A stretch of 64,000 bases of DNA from Cupriavidus pauculus (GTDB lineage Bacteria > Pseudomonadota > Gammaproteobacteria > Burkholderiales > Burkholderiaceae): contig NZ_CP033969.1 in NCBI RefSeq assembly GCF_003854935.1, positions 2,294,001 through 2,358,000 on the forward strand. Reading direction: 5' to 3'. The translations under genes were made by a program, and so were the position numbers. Below are positions 1 to 9,761 of this stretch, one piece after another. The notes beneath the pieces are model-generated. The model had not been told where the DNA came from, ran no database searches, and saw only the letters and a program-made list of their open reading frames with translations. The number at the start of each line of letters is the position of its first letter. Positions within the stretch are counted from its first letter, which is position 1.

Positions 1-13
1 GCATCCGGGCCCC

Positions 14-697
14 TCAGCGGCTGCGCACAAGCTGCCAGGCCCGCCCCAGGTACGTCACCGAGGCAAAGCCGCTCCACACGTGCACGAGCCGCGTGAACGG
101 GAAGATCGCGAACAGCGAGATGCCCATGAACAGGTGCGCCTTGAAGATCAGCGGGGCATCGGCGACGTAGCTGGCGGCATCGGCGCGCAGTGTGACGATG
201 TGCTGGGCCCAGGTCATCAGCTGCAGCATCATGTGGCCGTCCATGTGGCTGGCCGACGCGAAGATGGTCGACAGCCCCAGCAGCAGCGTCACCAGCAGCC
301 ACAGCAGCAGCACCTTGTCGCCGGTGCGGGTCACGGCGGAAACCCGCGCGTTGGTCAGCCGGCGATGCAGCAGGATCAGCAGCCCGGCCAGGCACATCGT
401 GCCCATCACGCCGCCGGCCACCATCGCCACGCCCTGCTTGAAGCCGTGGGAGACGCCCAGCGCGTCCCACACCGCCACCGGCGTCAGCAGCCCGACCATG
501 TGGCCGAAGAACAGGCCCAGGATGCCCACGTGGAACAGGATGTTGCCCATGCGCAGGTTGCCGCGATAGAGCACCTGCGAGCTGTCGGACTTCCAGGTGT
601 ACTGCTCGCGCTCGAAGCGCGCCAGGCTGCCGAACAGGAAGATGGCCGCCGCGATGTACGGGTAGATGCCGAACAGGAACTGGTGGACCAGGTTCAT
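14..697 (-). CDS. narI: Respiratory nitrate reductase gamma subunit NarI
   Basis: This 227-residue membrane protein is the di-haem cytochrome b that takes electrons from quinol and passes them to NarH in the membrane-bound nitrate reductase. Its length matches the family (about 225) and the sequence shows about five hydrophobic segments, with an opening typical of NarI (Met-Asn-Leu, then a hydrophobic helix, then FEREQYTWKSDSS). Histidines suited to haem ligation lie in the HVGILGLFFGH segment and in the C-terminal FKAHLFMG segment. It is the last visible gene of the nar operon, 18 bases after narJ, and a GAGG ribosome-binding site precedes the ATG. Only 13 bases follow the stop codon, so whether more genes follow cannot be seen. 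The family call is secure. Confidence 0.97.
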   Translation of the reverse strand: MNLVHQFLFGIYPYIAAAIFLFGSLARFEREQYTWKSDSSQVLYRGNLRMGNILFHVGILGLFFGHMVGLLTPVAVWDALGVSHGFKQGVAMVAGGVMGTMCLAGLLILLHRRLTNARVSAVTRTGDKVLLLWLLVTLLLGLSTIFASASHMDGHMMLQLMTWAQHIVTLRADAASYVADAPLIFKAHLFMGISLFAIFPFTRLVHVWSGFASVTYLGRAWQLVRSR

Positions 698-715
698 GGT
701 GAGGGTCCTCGGATG

Positions 716-1384
716 TCAGGGGTTGATCGGGGTCGGCGTGGCGCGGTCGCGCGGGTAGAAGCGCACGGGCTCCACCTCCGGCTTGCGCGCCAGCAGCGGT
801 TCCACGCCGTCGGCGCCGGGGCCGAAGGTTTCCAGCGCCTCGTCCATGTCGCGCACCGGTGGGTCTTCCTGGGGCTGCGGCTGGGTGTCGGTCAGCGTGC
901 GCAGCACGTGGAACACCGCCGCGTACGGGCTTTCGTTGCGCGCCAGGCGGTCGCCGATGGCGGCCAGCACGTGGATCGCGTCGCCCAGCAGTTGCTCGGC
1001 GCGTTCGTCCTTGCCGTCCATGACCAGCGCGCCCAGGTATTCCAGGAACAGCGGCACGTAGTCGGGCAGCTCGGCCGATGTCATGTCGAAGCCGTCGCGC
1101 CGGTATTCCTCCAGCAGGTCCACCATCGCCTGGCCGCGGTCGCGGCTCTCGCCGTGCACGTGCTCGAACAGGTGCAGCGAATGCGCCGGGTTGCGGTCGA
1201 AGGTGGCCACGTAGTTTTCCTGCAGGCGGATCAGCGGCTCGTGGCGCAGCACGTCCAGCAGCGGCGCCAGCATGCCGCGGGCCTGCGGCCACTCGGCCAG
1301 GGCCCAGTCGATGTCCCCCAGGCCGTCCAGCAGTGGCTGCTCGGGGTAGCTCAGCACGGCGCTCAATACGCGATGAATCGTCAT
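716..1384 (-). CDS. narJ: Nitrate reductase assembly chaperone NarJ
   Basis: This 222-residue cytoplasmic protein belongs to the NarJ/NarW (TorD-like) chaperone family. In the characterised family members it binds apo-NarG, helps insert the molybdenum cofactor and iron-sulphur clusters, and is not part of the final enzyme. The sequence is acidic and helical, with the family-like LFEHVHGESRDRGQAM segment in the middle and a variable Pro-rich tail. It sits between narH (19-base gap) and narI (18-base gap), the standard position. No catalytic residues are expected. Length is normal for proteobacterial NarJ. Confidence 0.95.
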   Translation of the reverse strand: MTIHRVLSAVLSYPEQPLLDGLGDIDWALAEWPQARGMLAPLLDVLRHEPLIRLQENYVATFDRNPAHSLHLFEHVHGESRDRGQAMVDLLEEYRRDGFDMTSAELPDYVPLFLEYLGALVMDGKDERAEQLLGDAIHVLAAIGDRLARNESPYAAVFHVLRTLTDTQPQPQEDPPVRDMDEALETFGPGADGVEPLLARKPEVEPVRFYPRDRATPTPINP

Positions 1385-1403
1385 GGTCGTTCTCCGGTGG
1401 GCC

Positions 1404-2963
1404 TCAGGTGGCCAGCGCCTTGCGGCGCGAGCGGGGCAGGTCGGCGTAGGCCACGGCGGGCTGCGGCTTCTTCTTGCCGAACAGCGTGCCGTCCGACGTG
1501 CCGCCCGAGCAGCCGTTGCCGAAGCTGAAGCCGCAACTGCCTTTCTCGTCGAAGCTGTCCTCGGTCAGTTCCTTGTGCGATGCCGGCACCACGAAGCGGT
1601 CCTCGTAGTTGGCGATGGCCATGGTCTGGTACATGTCCTCGACCTGCGCGGGCGTCAGGCCCACCTGTTCGAGCACGGCCAGGTCCTGTACCCCGTCGAC
1701 CGACTGGCTGCGCTTGAACGCCCGCATCGCCAGCATCTTCTCCAGCGCGCCCAGCACCGGCATCACGTCGCCGGCGGTCAGCAGGTTGGCCAGGTACTTC
1801 ACCGGGATGCGCAGGCTGGCCACGTCCGGGATCACCCCGTTCATGCCCATGAAGCCGGCCTCGGCGGCCGACTGGATCGGCGACAGCGGCGGGATGTACC
1901 AGACCATCGGCAGCGTCCGGTACTCGGGGTGCAGCGGGAAGGCAACCTTCCATTCCACGGCCATCCGGTAGACGGGCGACTTGCGCGCGGCGTCCAGCCA
2001 GTTCTGGGGGATGCCCTGGCGCAGCGCCTCGGCCTGGATGGCCGGGTCGTGCGGGTCCAGGAACACGTCGAGCTGCGACTGGTAGAGGTCGCGCTCGTCG
2101 GCCACGGCCGCGGCCTGCTCGATGCGGTCGGCGTCGTACAGCATCACGCCCAGGTAGCGGATGCGGCCGACGCAGGTTTCCGAGCAGACGGTGGGCTGGC
2201 CGGCCTCGATGCGCGGATAGCAGAACACGCATTTCTCGGCCTTGCCGCTCTGCCAGTTGAAGTAGATCTTCTTGTACGGGCAGCCGGAGATGCACATGCG
2301 CCAGCCGCGGCACTTGTCCTGATCCACCAGCACGATGCCGTCTTCCTCGCGCTTGTAGACCGACCCGGACGGGCACGACGCCACGCAGGTCGGGTTCAGG
2401 CAGTGCTCGCACAGCCGGGGCAGGTACATCATGAAGGTGTTCTCGAACGTCGAGTACATGTCCTTCTGGATGTTGTCGAACAGCTTGTCGCGGCTGCGCG
2501 CGTCAAACTCGCCGCCCAGGTCGTCTTCCCAGTTCGGGCCCCAGTGGATCTTGTCCATCTTCTTGCCCGTGATGGCCGACACCGGCCGCGCGGTGGGCGG
2601 CGTTTGCACCAGCGGGGCCTTCTGCAGGTGCTCGTAGTCGTAGGTGAACGGCTCGTAGTACTCGTCGATCTGGGGCAGGTTCGGGTTGGCGAACATGTTG
2701 GACAGGATCTTGCCCTTGCCACCCTGGCGCGGGGTCAGGCTGCCGTCGGCCTGGCGCTTCCAGCCGCCGTTCCACTTGTCCTGGTTCTCCCATTCCTTCG
2801 GAAAGCCCACACCCGGCTTGGTCTCGACGTTGTTGAACCAGGCGTACTCCACGCCCTCGCGGCTGGTCCAGACGTTCTTGCAGGTCACGGAGCAGGTATG
2901 GCAGCCAATGCACTTGTCGAGGTTCAGCACCATGGCCACTTGCGCGCGGGTCTTCATTGCCAT
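1404..2963 (-). CDS. narH: Nitrate reductase beta subunit NarH
   Basis: This 519-residue iron-sulphur protein carries electrons from the NarI haems to NarG on the cytoplasmic face of the membrane. Four cysteine groups are visible: C18, C21, C24 and C28 near the N-terminus, then the CEHCLNPTC group, the CRGWRMC group and the CVFCYPR / CSETC groups. The Trp in CRGWRMC is the family hallmark that turns one cluster into a [3Fe-4S] centre. The start codon lies inside the end of narG, a 10-base overlap that implies translational coupling. Length matches the family (about 512). Confidence 0.98.
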   Translation of the reverse strand: MAMKTRAQVAMVLNLDKCIGCHTCSVTCKNVWTSREGVEYAWFNNVETKPGVGFPKEWENQDKWNGGWKRQADGSLTPRQGGKGKILSNMFANPNLPQIDEYYEPFTYDYEHLQKAPLVQTPPTARPVSAITGKKMDKIHWGPNWEDDLGGEFDARSRDKLFDNIQKDMYSTFENTFMMYLPRLCEHCLNPTCVASCPSGSVYKREEDGIVLVDQDKCRGWRMCISGCPYKKIYFNWQSGKAEKCVFCYPRIEAGQPTVCSETCVGRIRYLGVMLYDADRIEQAAAVADERDLYQSQLDVFLDPHDPAIQAEALRQGIPQNWLDAARKSPVYRMAVEWKVAFPLHPEYRTLPMVWYIPPLSPIQSAAEAGFMGMNGVIPDVASLRIPVKYLANLLTAGDVMPVLGALEKMLAMRAFKRSQSVDGVQDLAVLEQVGLTPAQVEDMYQTMAIANYEDRFVVPASHKELTEDSFDEKGSCGFSFGNGCSGGTSDGTLFGKKKPQPAVAYADLPRSRRKALAT

Positions 2964-5900
2964 GCTCCTTCAGTCTTGTCTGCCTGGGTTTGGGGGGCGG
3001 GTTCCGCCGGGCGCGGCCCTTCGAGCCAGTCCACCTTGTTCATCTTGCGGAGAATCACAAATTCGTCACGATTGCTGCCAACCGTGCCGTAGTAGTTGAA
3101 GCCGTAGGCCAGCTGGGCGTAGCCGCCGATCATGTGCGTGGGCTTGGTTACGGCCCGCGTGACCGAGTTGTGGATGCCGCCGCGCATGCCGCTGGTCTCG
3201 GCACCGGGCACGTTCACGATCTTTTCCTGCGCGTGATACATCAGGCACATGCCCTGGGGCACGCGCTGCGACACCACCACGCGGGCGGTCAGCGTGCCGT
3301 TCACGTTGAAGACTTCCACCCAGTCGTTGTCGCGGATGCCGTTGGCCTTGGCCTCGACTTCCGAGATCCAGACGTGCGGGCCGCCGCGCGACAGCGTCAG
3401 CATGCGCAGGTTGTCCGAGTACGTGGAGTGGATGCCCCATTTCTGGTGCGGCGTGATCCAGTTCAGCACCAGCTCCGGGTTGCCGTTGGGCTTGCGGCCC
3501 AGCATCGGGCTTACCGTCTTGGTGTCGATGGCCGGCTTGTAGACGCACGCGCCCTCGCCAAAGTCGAGCATCCAGCGGTGGTCCTGGTAGAACTGCTGGC
3601 GGCCGGTCAGCGTGCGCCAGGGAATCAGCTCGTGGACGTTGGTGTAGCCGGCGTTGTAGCTGACTTCCTCGGATTCCAGCCCCGACCACGTCGGCGCCGA
3701 GATGATCTTGCGCGGCTGCGCCTGCACGTCGCGGAAGCGGATCTTGTCGTGCTCGCGGCCCGTGGCCAGGTGGGTGTGGTCGCGGCCGGTGATCCTGGAC
3801 AGCGCGTCCCACGCCTTGACGGCCACGTGGCCGTTGGTCTCGGGCGCGAAGGTCAGGATCATCTCGGCGGCGTCGATGGCCGTCTCCAGCCGCGGCCGGC
3901 CCTGGCTCACGCCGGGCTCGGTCACGGTCTTGCTCAACTGGCCAATCTCGTGCACCTCGTGTTTGGTGTCCCAGTTGATGCCCTTGCCGCCGTTGCCCAG
4001 CTTGTCCAGCAGCGGGCCGATCGACGTGAACTTGCGATAGATGTCGGCGTAGTTGCGCTCCACCACGGTCATCGACGGCGCCGTCTTGCCCGGGATCAGG
4101 TCGCACTCGCCGTGCTTCCAGTCCTTCGGCTCGAACGGCTGGCCCAGTTCGCCCGGCGTGTCGTGCAGCAGCGGGGTGCAGACCAGGTCCTCGCGGGTGC
4201 CCAGGTACGGGCCCGCCAGTTCGGTGAACTTGCTGGCGATGGCCTTGTAGATTTCCCAGTCGGTCTTGCTTTCCCACAGCGGCTGCACGGCCTCGGACAG
4301 CGGGTGGATGAACGGGTGCATGTCCGACGTGTTCAGGTCGTCCTTCTCGTACCAGGTGGCCGTCGGCAGCACGATGTCGCCGTACAGGCACGTGGTGCTC
4401 ATGCGGAAGTCCAGCACGGTCAGCAGGTCCAGCTTGCCTTCGGCGGCCGGGCGGACGGTCACCTCGCTGGGCTTGATCGCGTCGTTCTCGTCGCCGAACA
4501 CGGCGTTCTGCGTGCCGAGCAGGTACTTCAGGAAGTATTCGTGCCCCTTGCCCGAGCTGCCGAGGATGTTCGAGCGCCACACAAACATGTTGCGCGGGAA
4601 GTTGGCCGGGTTGTCGGGGTCGTCGCAGGCAAACTGCAGCGCGCCGGACTTGAGCTGCTCGACGGTGTGCGCCACCGGGTCCTTGCCGGCGGCGCGGGCG
4701 TCGGCCACCACATCCAGCGGGTTGCGGCCGAGCTGCGGGGCCGACGGCAGCCAGCCCATCCGCTCGGACTTGGCGTTCAGGTCCAGCAGCGACAGGTTGT
4801 CGTAGCGCCGGCGGTCGGCCGTGGGCGCCAGGATCTCGTCGACGCCCAGCTTTTCATGGCGCCACTGGCTCGTATGGTTGTAGAAGAACGACGTGCCGTT
4901 CATCTGGCGCGGCGGGCGCGACCAGTCGGTGCCAAACGCCAGCGGCGCCCAGCCGAACTGCGGCCGCAGCTTTTCCTGGCCGACGTAGTGCGCCCAGCCG
5001 CCGCCGCTCTTGCCCACGCAGCCGCACATCATCAGCAGGTTGATGATGCCGCGGTAGATCATGTCGTTGTGGTACCAGTGGTTCAGCGCCGCGCCCACGA
5101 TCACCATGCTCTTGCCTTCGGTGCGGTCGGCGTTGTCGGCAAACTCGCGCGCCACCTGGATCACCAGCTTGCGCGGCACGGACGTGTGCTTTTCCTGCCA
5201 GGCCGGGGTGTACGGCACGTCGTCGTCGAACGATGCGGCCACGTTGGGGCCGCCCAGCCCCTGGTCCACGCCGTAGTTGACCATCTGCAGGTCGTAGACC
5301 GTGGCCACGCGGGCCACCGAGCCGTCGGCCAGCGTCACGCGGCGCACCGGCACGCGGCGGGCCAGCAGGGTGTCGTGCTCGCCGCCGAAGTACGGGAAGC
5401 CCACCTCGGCCACCTCGTCCTCATGGCCGATCAGCGACAGCCGCGGATCGATTGCCCGCCCGCTGCCGCCGTCCTTCATCTCCAGGTTCCAGCGGCCCAC
5501 CCGGGCGCCGTCGTCGTGCGCGGCCTCGCCCCAGCGGAAGCCGATCGAGCCGTTCGGGGCCACGATCTCGCCGCTGGCCTCGTCGATCAGCAGCGTCTTC
5601 CATTCGGGATGGTTGGACTGGTCCAGGCTGCCGTCCAGGTGCGACGCGCGCAGGAAGTGGTCGGGCACCAGCGTGCCGTCCTGCTCGCGCAGCAGCACCA
5701 GCATCGGCATGTCGGTGTACTGTTTGATGTATTGGCGGAAGTACGACGACTTGCCGGTCGCGTGGAATTCCTTCAGCACCACGTGGCCCATCGCCATGGC
5801 CAGCGCGGCGTCGGTGCCTTGCTTCGGCGCCAGCCAGATGTCGCCGAACTTGACCATTTCGCCGAAATCCGACGACACCGCCACGGTCTTGGTGCCCTTG

Positions 5901-6715
5901 TAGCGCACCTCGGTATAGAAGTGGGCGTCCGGGGTGCGCGTCTGCGGCACGTTGGAGCCCCAGACCATCAGGTAGGTGCTGTTGTACCAGTCGGCCGATT
6001 CCGGCACGTCGGTCTGCTCGCCCCAGATCTGCGGGCTGGCCGGCGGCAGGTCGCAGTACCAGTCGTAGAACGACAGGCACGCGCCGCCGATCAGGCTCAG
6101 ATAGCGCGCGCCGGCGGCGTACGACACCATCGACATGGCCGGAATTGGCGAAAATCCGATCACGCGGTCCGGCCCGAAGCGCTTGACCGTGAACGCGTTG
6201 GCCGCCGCGATCATCTCGGTGGCGGTGTTCCAGTCGGCGCGCACAAAGCCGCCCTGGCCGCGCACGCTCTTGTAGTAGCGGGCCTTCTCGGGGTCCTGGC
6301 TGATCGATTCCCAGGCGGCGATCGGGTCCATGGTCTTGCGGGCCTCGCGCCACATCTCCATCAGGCGGCCGCGGATCAGCGGGTACTTCACGCGCTGGGC
6401 CGAATAGACGTACCAGCTGTACGACGCCCCGCGCGGGCAGCCACGCGGCTCATGGTTGGGCAGGTCGGGCCGGGTGCGCGGGTAGTCGGTCTGCTGCGTC
6501 TCCCAGGTAATCAGCCCGTTCTTGACGTAGACCTTCCACGAGCACGATCCGGTGCAGTTCACGCCGTGCGTGGAGCGCACGACCTTGTCGTGCTGCCAGC
6601 GGCTGCGGTAGCCGTTTTCCCAGGTGCGGTCCTCGCTGACCACCGCACCATGCCCGTCCGCGTACGTGGACTTCACGCGCGACAGGAACTTCAATCGATC
6701 CAGAAAATGAGACAT
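2954..6715 (-). CDS. narG: Respiratory nitrate reductase alpha subunit NarG
   Basis: This 1253-residue catalytic subunit reduces nitrate to nitrite at a bis-MGD molybdenum centre on the cytoplasmic side. His50, Cys54, Cys58 and Cys93 form the unusual His-Cys3 ligand set of the FS0 [4Fe-4S] cluster. The segment SFYDWYCDLPPASPQIWGEQ holds the conserved Asp that ligates Mo in NarG. The protein has no twin-arginine signal, which fits an inward-facing Nar enzyme rather than Nap. Length matches E. coli NarG (1247). It follows narK2 by 43 bases and overlaps narH by 10 bases. Confidence 0.99.
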   Translation of the reverse strand: MSHFLDRLKFLSRVKSTYADGHGAVVSEDRTWENGYRSRWQHDKVVRSTHGVNCTGSCSWKVYVKNGLITWETQQTDYPRTRPDLPNHEPRGCPRGASYSWYVYSAQRVKYPLIRGRLMEMWREARKTMDPIAAWESISQDPEKARYYKSVRGQGGFVRADWNTATEMIAAANAFTVKRFGPDRVIGFSPIPAMSMVSYAAGARYLSLIGGACLSFYDWYCDLPPASPQIWGEQTDVPESADWYNSTYLMVWGSNVPQTRTPDAHFYTEVRYKGTKTVAVSSDFGEMVKFGDIWLAPKQGTDAALAMAMGHVVLKEFHATGKSSYFRQYIKQYTDMPMLVLLREQDGTLVPDHFLRASHLDGSLDQSNHPEWKTLLIDEASGEIVAPNGSIGFRWGEAAHDDGARVGRWNLEMKDGGSGRAIDPRLSLIGHEDEVAEVGFPYFGGEHDTLLARRVPVRRVTLADGSVARVATVYDLQMVNYGVDQGLGGPNVAASFDDDVPYTPAWQEKHTSVPRKLVIQVAREFADNADRTEGKSMVIVGAALNHWYHNDMIYRGIINLLMMCGCVGKSGGGWAHYVGQEKLRPQFGWAPLAFGTDWSRPPRQMNGTSFFYNHTSQWRHEKLGVDEILAPTADRRRYDNLSLLDLNAKSERMGWLPSAPQLGRNPLDVVADARAAGKDPVAHTVEQLKSGALQFACDDPDNPANFPRNMFVWRSNILGSSGKGHEYFLKYLLGTQNAVFGDENDAIKPSEVTVRPAAEGKLDLLTVLDFRMSTTCLYGDIVLPTATWYEKDDLNTSDMHPFIHPLSEAVQPLWESKTDWEIYKAIASKFTELAGPYLGTREDLVCTPLLHDTPGELGQPFEPKDWKHGECDLIPGKTAPSMTVVERNYADIYRKFTSIGPLLDKLGNGGKGINWDTKHEVHEIGQLSKTVTEPGVSQGRPRLETAIDAAEMILTFAPETNGHVAVKAWDALSRITGRDHTHLATGREHDKIRFRDVQAQPRKIISAPTWSGLESEEVSYNAGYTNVHELIPWRTLTGRQQFYQDHRWMLDFGEGACVYKPAIDTKTVSPMLGRKPNGNPELVLNWITPHQKWGIHSTYSDNLRMLTLSRGGPHVWISEVEAKANGIRDNDWVEVFNVNGTLTARVVVSQRVPQGMCLMYHAQEKIVNVPGAETSGMRGGIHNSVTRAVTKPTHMIGGYAQLAYGFNYYGTVGSNRDEFVILRKMNKVDWLEGPRPAEPAPQTQADKTEGAWQ

Positions 6716-6758
6716 TTCTTATGTTCTCCGCTTGGGCTTTTGTGAGGGGCCGCCAGTG

Positions 6759-8144
6759 TCAGCAGGGCATGGGGGCGTTGCGGCGTGCGTAGTACCACCA
6801 GGTCACCAGCACGCAGCTCAGGTAGAAGGCGATGAAGCAGTAGAGCGCCGCGTCGGCCGAGCCGGTCATCTCCAGCGAGGTACCGAAGCTCTTGGGGATG
6901 AAGAAGCCGCCGTAGGCACCGATCGCGCCCGAGAAGCCGAGCACGGCCGCCGATTCCTTGCCGGCGTCCTGCAGCGCCTGCTTCTGCGCGGCGTCGCCCT
7001 TGCCGGCGGCGGCGCGCTGGCGCTCGGTCAGGAAGATCACGGGGATCATCCGGAACGTCGAGCCATTGCCGATGCCCGTCAGCGCGAACAGGACGATGAA
7101 CGCCGCCAGGAACGCCTGGAAGCTGCCGCCCTGGCCGTCCTGGGGCAGGGCCGCCAGCACGGCGCAGACCGCGCCGATCATGCCGATGAACGTCCACAGC
7201 GTGACGCGGGCGCCGCCCAGCTTGTCCGAGATCCAGCCGCCCACCGGCCGCGTCAGCGCGCCCACCAGCGGCCCCAGGAACGCGTAGGCCGTGGGGTTGA
7301 TGCCCGGGAACTGCGACTTGGTCAGCAGCGCCAGCCCGGCCGAGAAGCCGATGAACGAACCGAACGTGCCGATATAGAGCCAGCACATCAGCCAGTTGTG
7401 CTTGCGCTGGAAGATCACGGCCTGCTCGGCGAACGACGCGCGGGCATCGGCGATGTCATTCATGCCGAACCACGCCGCCAGCGCCGACACCACGATGAAC
7501 GGCACCCAGATGAAGCCCGCGTTCTGCAGCCACAGGTTCTGCGCCGCGCCGTTGGCCTGGTAGGTCTGCGGCTCGCCGCCCAGCGCGCCGAACACGGCCA
7601 CCGACACCACCAGCGGCGTGACGAACTGCACCACCGACACGCCCAGGTTGCCGATGCCGGCATTCAGGCCCGTCGCCAGCCCTTTCTTGGCCTTCGGGAA
7701 GAAGAAGCTGATGTTGGCCATCGACGAGCTGAAGTTGGCGCCGCCCAGCCCGCACAGCAGCGCCAGCACCAGCAGCGTCGGGTAGCTGGTGGACGGGTCG
7801 CGCAGCGCCACGCCCATGCCCAGCGCCGGGATCAGCAGCAGCGCCGTGGAGATGGCCGTGAAGCGCCGGCCGCCGAACACCGGCACCAGAAACGAGTAGA
7901 AGATGCGCAGCGTGGCGCCGGACAGCGCGGGCAGTGCGGTCAGCCAGAACAGCTGGTTCTTGGTGAACTGGAAGCCGGCGCGGTCCAGGTTCACGGCCAC
8001 CACGCTCCAGAGCATCCAGATCACGAACGCCAGCATCAGCGCGGGTATCGAGATCCAGAGGTTGCGGTAGGCAATGCGCTCGCCTTGCGCGCGCCAGAAC
8101 GCCGCGTTCTCGGGCTCCCAGCGGGTCAGTACGGTACTGGTCAT
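6759..8144 (-). CDS. narK2: Nitrate/nitrite MFS transporter, NarK2 (E. coli NarK-like)
   Basis: This 461-residue major facilitator protein of the nitrate/nitrite porter family has about 12 membrane segments. Its opening (a short soluble lead with WEPENAAFW, then RNLWISIPALMLAF) and its length resemble E. coli NarK, the nitrate/nitrite antiporter type that imports nitrate and exports the nitrite made by NarGHI. The nitrate-signature glycine-rich stretches are visible (GLGGANFSSSMANISFFFP and GNGSTFRM). It lies between narK1 (39-base gap) and narG (43-base gap), so it is co-expressed with the enzyme. Antiport as opposed to symport is inferred from similarity only. Confidence 0.93.
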   Translation of the reverse strand: MTSTVLTRWEPENAAFWRAQGERIAYRNLWISIPALMLAFVIWMLWSVVAVNLDRAGFQFTKNQLFWLTALPALSGATLRIFYSFLVPVFGGRRFTAISTALLLIPALGMGVALRDPSTSYPTLLVLALLCGLGGANFSSSMANISFFFPKAKKGLATGLNAGIGNLGVSVVQFVTPLVVSVAVFGALGGEPQTYQANGAAQNLWLQNAGFIWVPFIVVSALAAWFGMNDIADARASFAEQAVIFQRKHNWLMCWLYIGTFGSFIGFSAGLALLTKSQFPGINPTAYAFLGPLVGALTRPVGGWISDKLGGARVTLWTFIGMIGAVCAVLAALPQDGQGGSFQAFLAAFIVLFALTGIGNGSTFRMIPVIFLTERQRAAAGKGDAAQKQALQDAGKESAAVLGFSGAIGAYGGFFIPKSFGTSLEMTGSADAALYCFIAFYLSCVLVTWWYYARRNAPMPC

Positions 8145-8183
8145 GATGTGTCGGGGGGTGAGGGGGTTGCCGGCCAGGCCGGG

Positions 8184-9491
8184 TCAGGCCGTCCGCGCCG
8201 CGTCGGGCAGCGGGGCGGATTCGGGCCGGGATTGCCCGCGCTGTTGCTCGGCGCGGTGGCTGTAGTGCATCCAGACCAGGCTCACGCAGACCGTGCCGTA
8301 CATCAGCATGAAGCAGCTGCTGCGGATGCCGGTCAGGTCGGCCAGCGCGCCGAACATGATCGGCAGGACAAAGCCGCCCAGGCCGCCGGCCAGGCCCACC
8401 ACGCCGGAGACGGCGCCGATGTTGTGCGTGAAATCGTTGGAGATGAACTTGAAGACCGACGCCTTGCCGATGGCGAACGCGATGCCCACCACGAACATCA
8501 GCACGGTGAACAGCGTCGGCGTCAGCGCGATGTGAAAGCTCTGCGGCCCGGTCACGGTGTGGATTACGAAGTCGGTCTTGGGGTAGCTCAGCAGGAAGAA
8601 CGCCACCCAGCTGATCCACATCACCCACCACGTGGTGCGATGGGCGCCGTAGCGGTCCGAGATCCAGCCGCCGATGGCCCGCAGCACGCCGCCGGGCAGC
8701 GAGAAGCACGCCGCCAGGAACGCCGCCGTCTTGATGTCGAAGCCGTACTCGCCGATGTAGTACTTGGTCATCCACAGCGCCAGCGCCACGTAGCCGCCGA
8801 ACACCACTGAGTAGTACTGCGAGTAGCGCCAGACGCGCGGGTCGCGCATCACGGCCAGCTGGGCGCGGAAGCTGGTGGCCGACGTGACGCGGTGCGACGG
8901 GTCGCTGCGCGAGAACAGCCAGAACAGGACGGCCGTGACCAGCATCGCCACCGAGTACACCTTGGGCACGATCTCCCAGGTGCCGGCGGCCAGGATCAGC
9001 ACCGGCGCCACGAACTTGGTCAGCGCCGCGCCCGAGTTGCCGGCGCCGAAGATGCCCATCGCCAGGCCCTGGCGGCTGCGCGGGAACCAGCGCGCCACGT
9101 ACGGCGTGCCCACCGAGAACGATCCGCCGGCCAGCCCCACGAACAGGCCTAGCACCAGCAGTTGCCAGAACGTGTGGACATAGGAAATCAGCCAGATCGG
9201 GATGACCGTGAGCAGCATCAGCACGAAGAACACCACGCGGCCGCCGTAGCGGTCGGTCCAGATGCCCAGCGGCACGCGGATCAGTGACCCGCTCAGCACC
9301 GGCGTGGCGGCCAGCAGGCCGAACTCGGTGTCGTTCAGGCCCAGTTCGTTCTTGAGCGGGATGCCGAGCACGGCGAACATCATCCAGACCGCAAAGCAGA
9401 TGGTGAACGCGAATGTGCTGGACCAGAGCGTGGTCCACGCGCCGGCAGGCACCGGCGCGGGCGCGGAGCGGGACAGCTGGGAAGTAGTCAT
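8184..9491 (-). CDS. narK1: Nitrate MFS transporter, NarK1 type (probable nitrate/proton symporter)
   Basis: This 435-residue major facilitator protein is the first gene of the nar operon. It carries the nitrate-porter signature twice (GLAGGSFSVGTPYVARWFP and GLAGGLGGFVLPIMFG). It lacks the long soluble opening of NarK2 and looks like the NarK1 type, which in Paracoccus works as a nitrate/proton symporter that starts nitrate respiration. The start at 9491 (ATG, MTTSQLSRS) puts the first membrane helix at a normal distance. The frame stays open upstream, but that extension (to 9752) is Arg/Pro-rich and not family-like, so I left it out. In some bacteria narK1 and narK2 are fused; here they are separate. 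Confidence 0.92.
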   Translation of the reverse strand: MTTSQLSRSAPAPVPAGAWTTLWSSTFAFTICFAVWMMFAVLGIPLKNELGLNDTEFGLLAATPVLSGSLIRVPLGIWTDRYGGRVVFFVLMLLTVIPIWLISYVHTFWQLLVLGLFVGLAGGSFSVGTPYVARWFPRSRQGLAMGIFGAGNSGAALTKFVAPVLILAAGTWEIVPKVYSVAMLVTAVLFWLFSRSDPSHRVTSATSFRAQLAVMRDPRVWRYSQYYSVVFGGYVALALWMTKYYIGEYGFDIKTAAFLAACFSLPGGVLRAIGGWISDRYGAHRTTWWVMWISWVAFFLLSYPKTDFVIHTVTGPQSFHIALTPTLFTVLMFVVGIAFAIGKASVFKFISNDFTHNIGAVSGVVGLAGGLGGFVLPIMFGALADLTGIRSSCFMLMYGTVCVSLVWMHYSHRAEQQRGQSRPESAPLPDAARTA

Positions 9492-9761
9492 GACCGCCTT
9501 CGATGTCGTAGGGAAAACGATGGGACCAAGGGTAGGCGCGCTGTGGCGTACTGACCATTCGCCGGCCGACGGGCGGCGGCTGCCCCGCCTAGGTGGATCG
9601 GCATAGTTCGATCGGCGTAGTCCGGGGGGTAGCCGGGCCGATGGCCGGGCAGGCTGGCGGGGCGGCGCGCCCGGCGTGGCAAGGGCTGCCGGGCGGCGGG
9701 CAACCGTGCCAGAATCGCGGGGTCCGGGCCTGAGCCGCCCGCCGCTTCCCATGAAATTTCA
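9492..9761. promoter_or_regulatory. Divergent control region between narK1 and the PPTase gene
   Basis: This 270-base gap must hold the nar operon promoter (minus strand) and the start of the plus-strand PPTase gene. I found no convincing FNR box (TTGAT-N4-ATCAA) or sigma-54 site. One visible structure is a direct repeat of ATCGGCRTAG at 9597-9606 and 9611-9620, a 14-base period. A GAAATTTC palindrome lies at 9753-9760, just before the PPTase ATG, which has no clear ribosome-binding site. Confidence 0.4.

Noticed and set aside
2957-6745. Plus-strand open frame of 1262 codons opposite narG
   Set aside because: Same cause: antisense shadow of narG with His/Val/Ala/Arg-rich nonsense sequence. 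The same holds for the long frames opposite narH (1383-3092), narK2 (6732-8810), irp2 (28403-32314) and hrpA (45171-48131).
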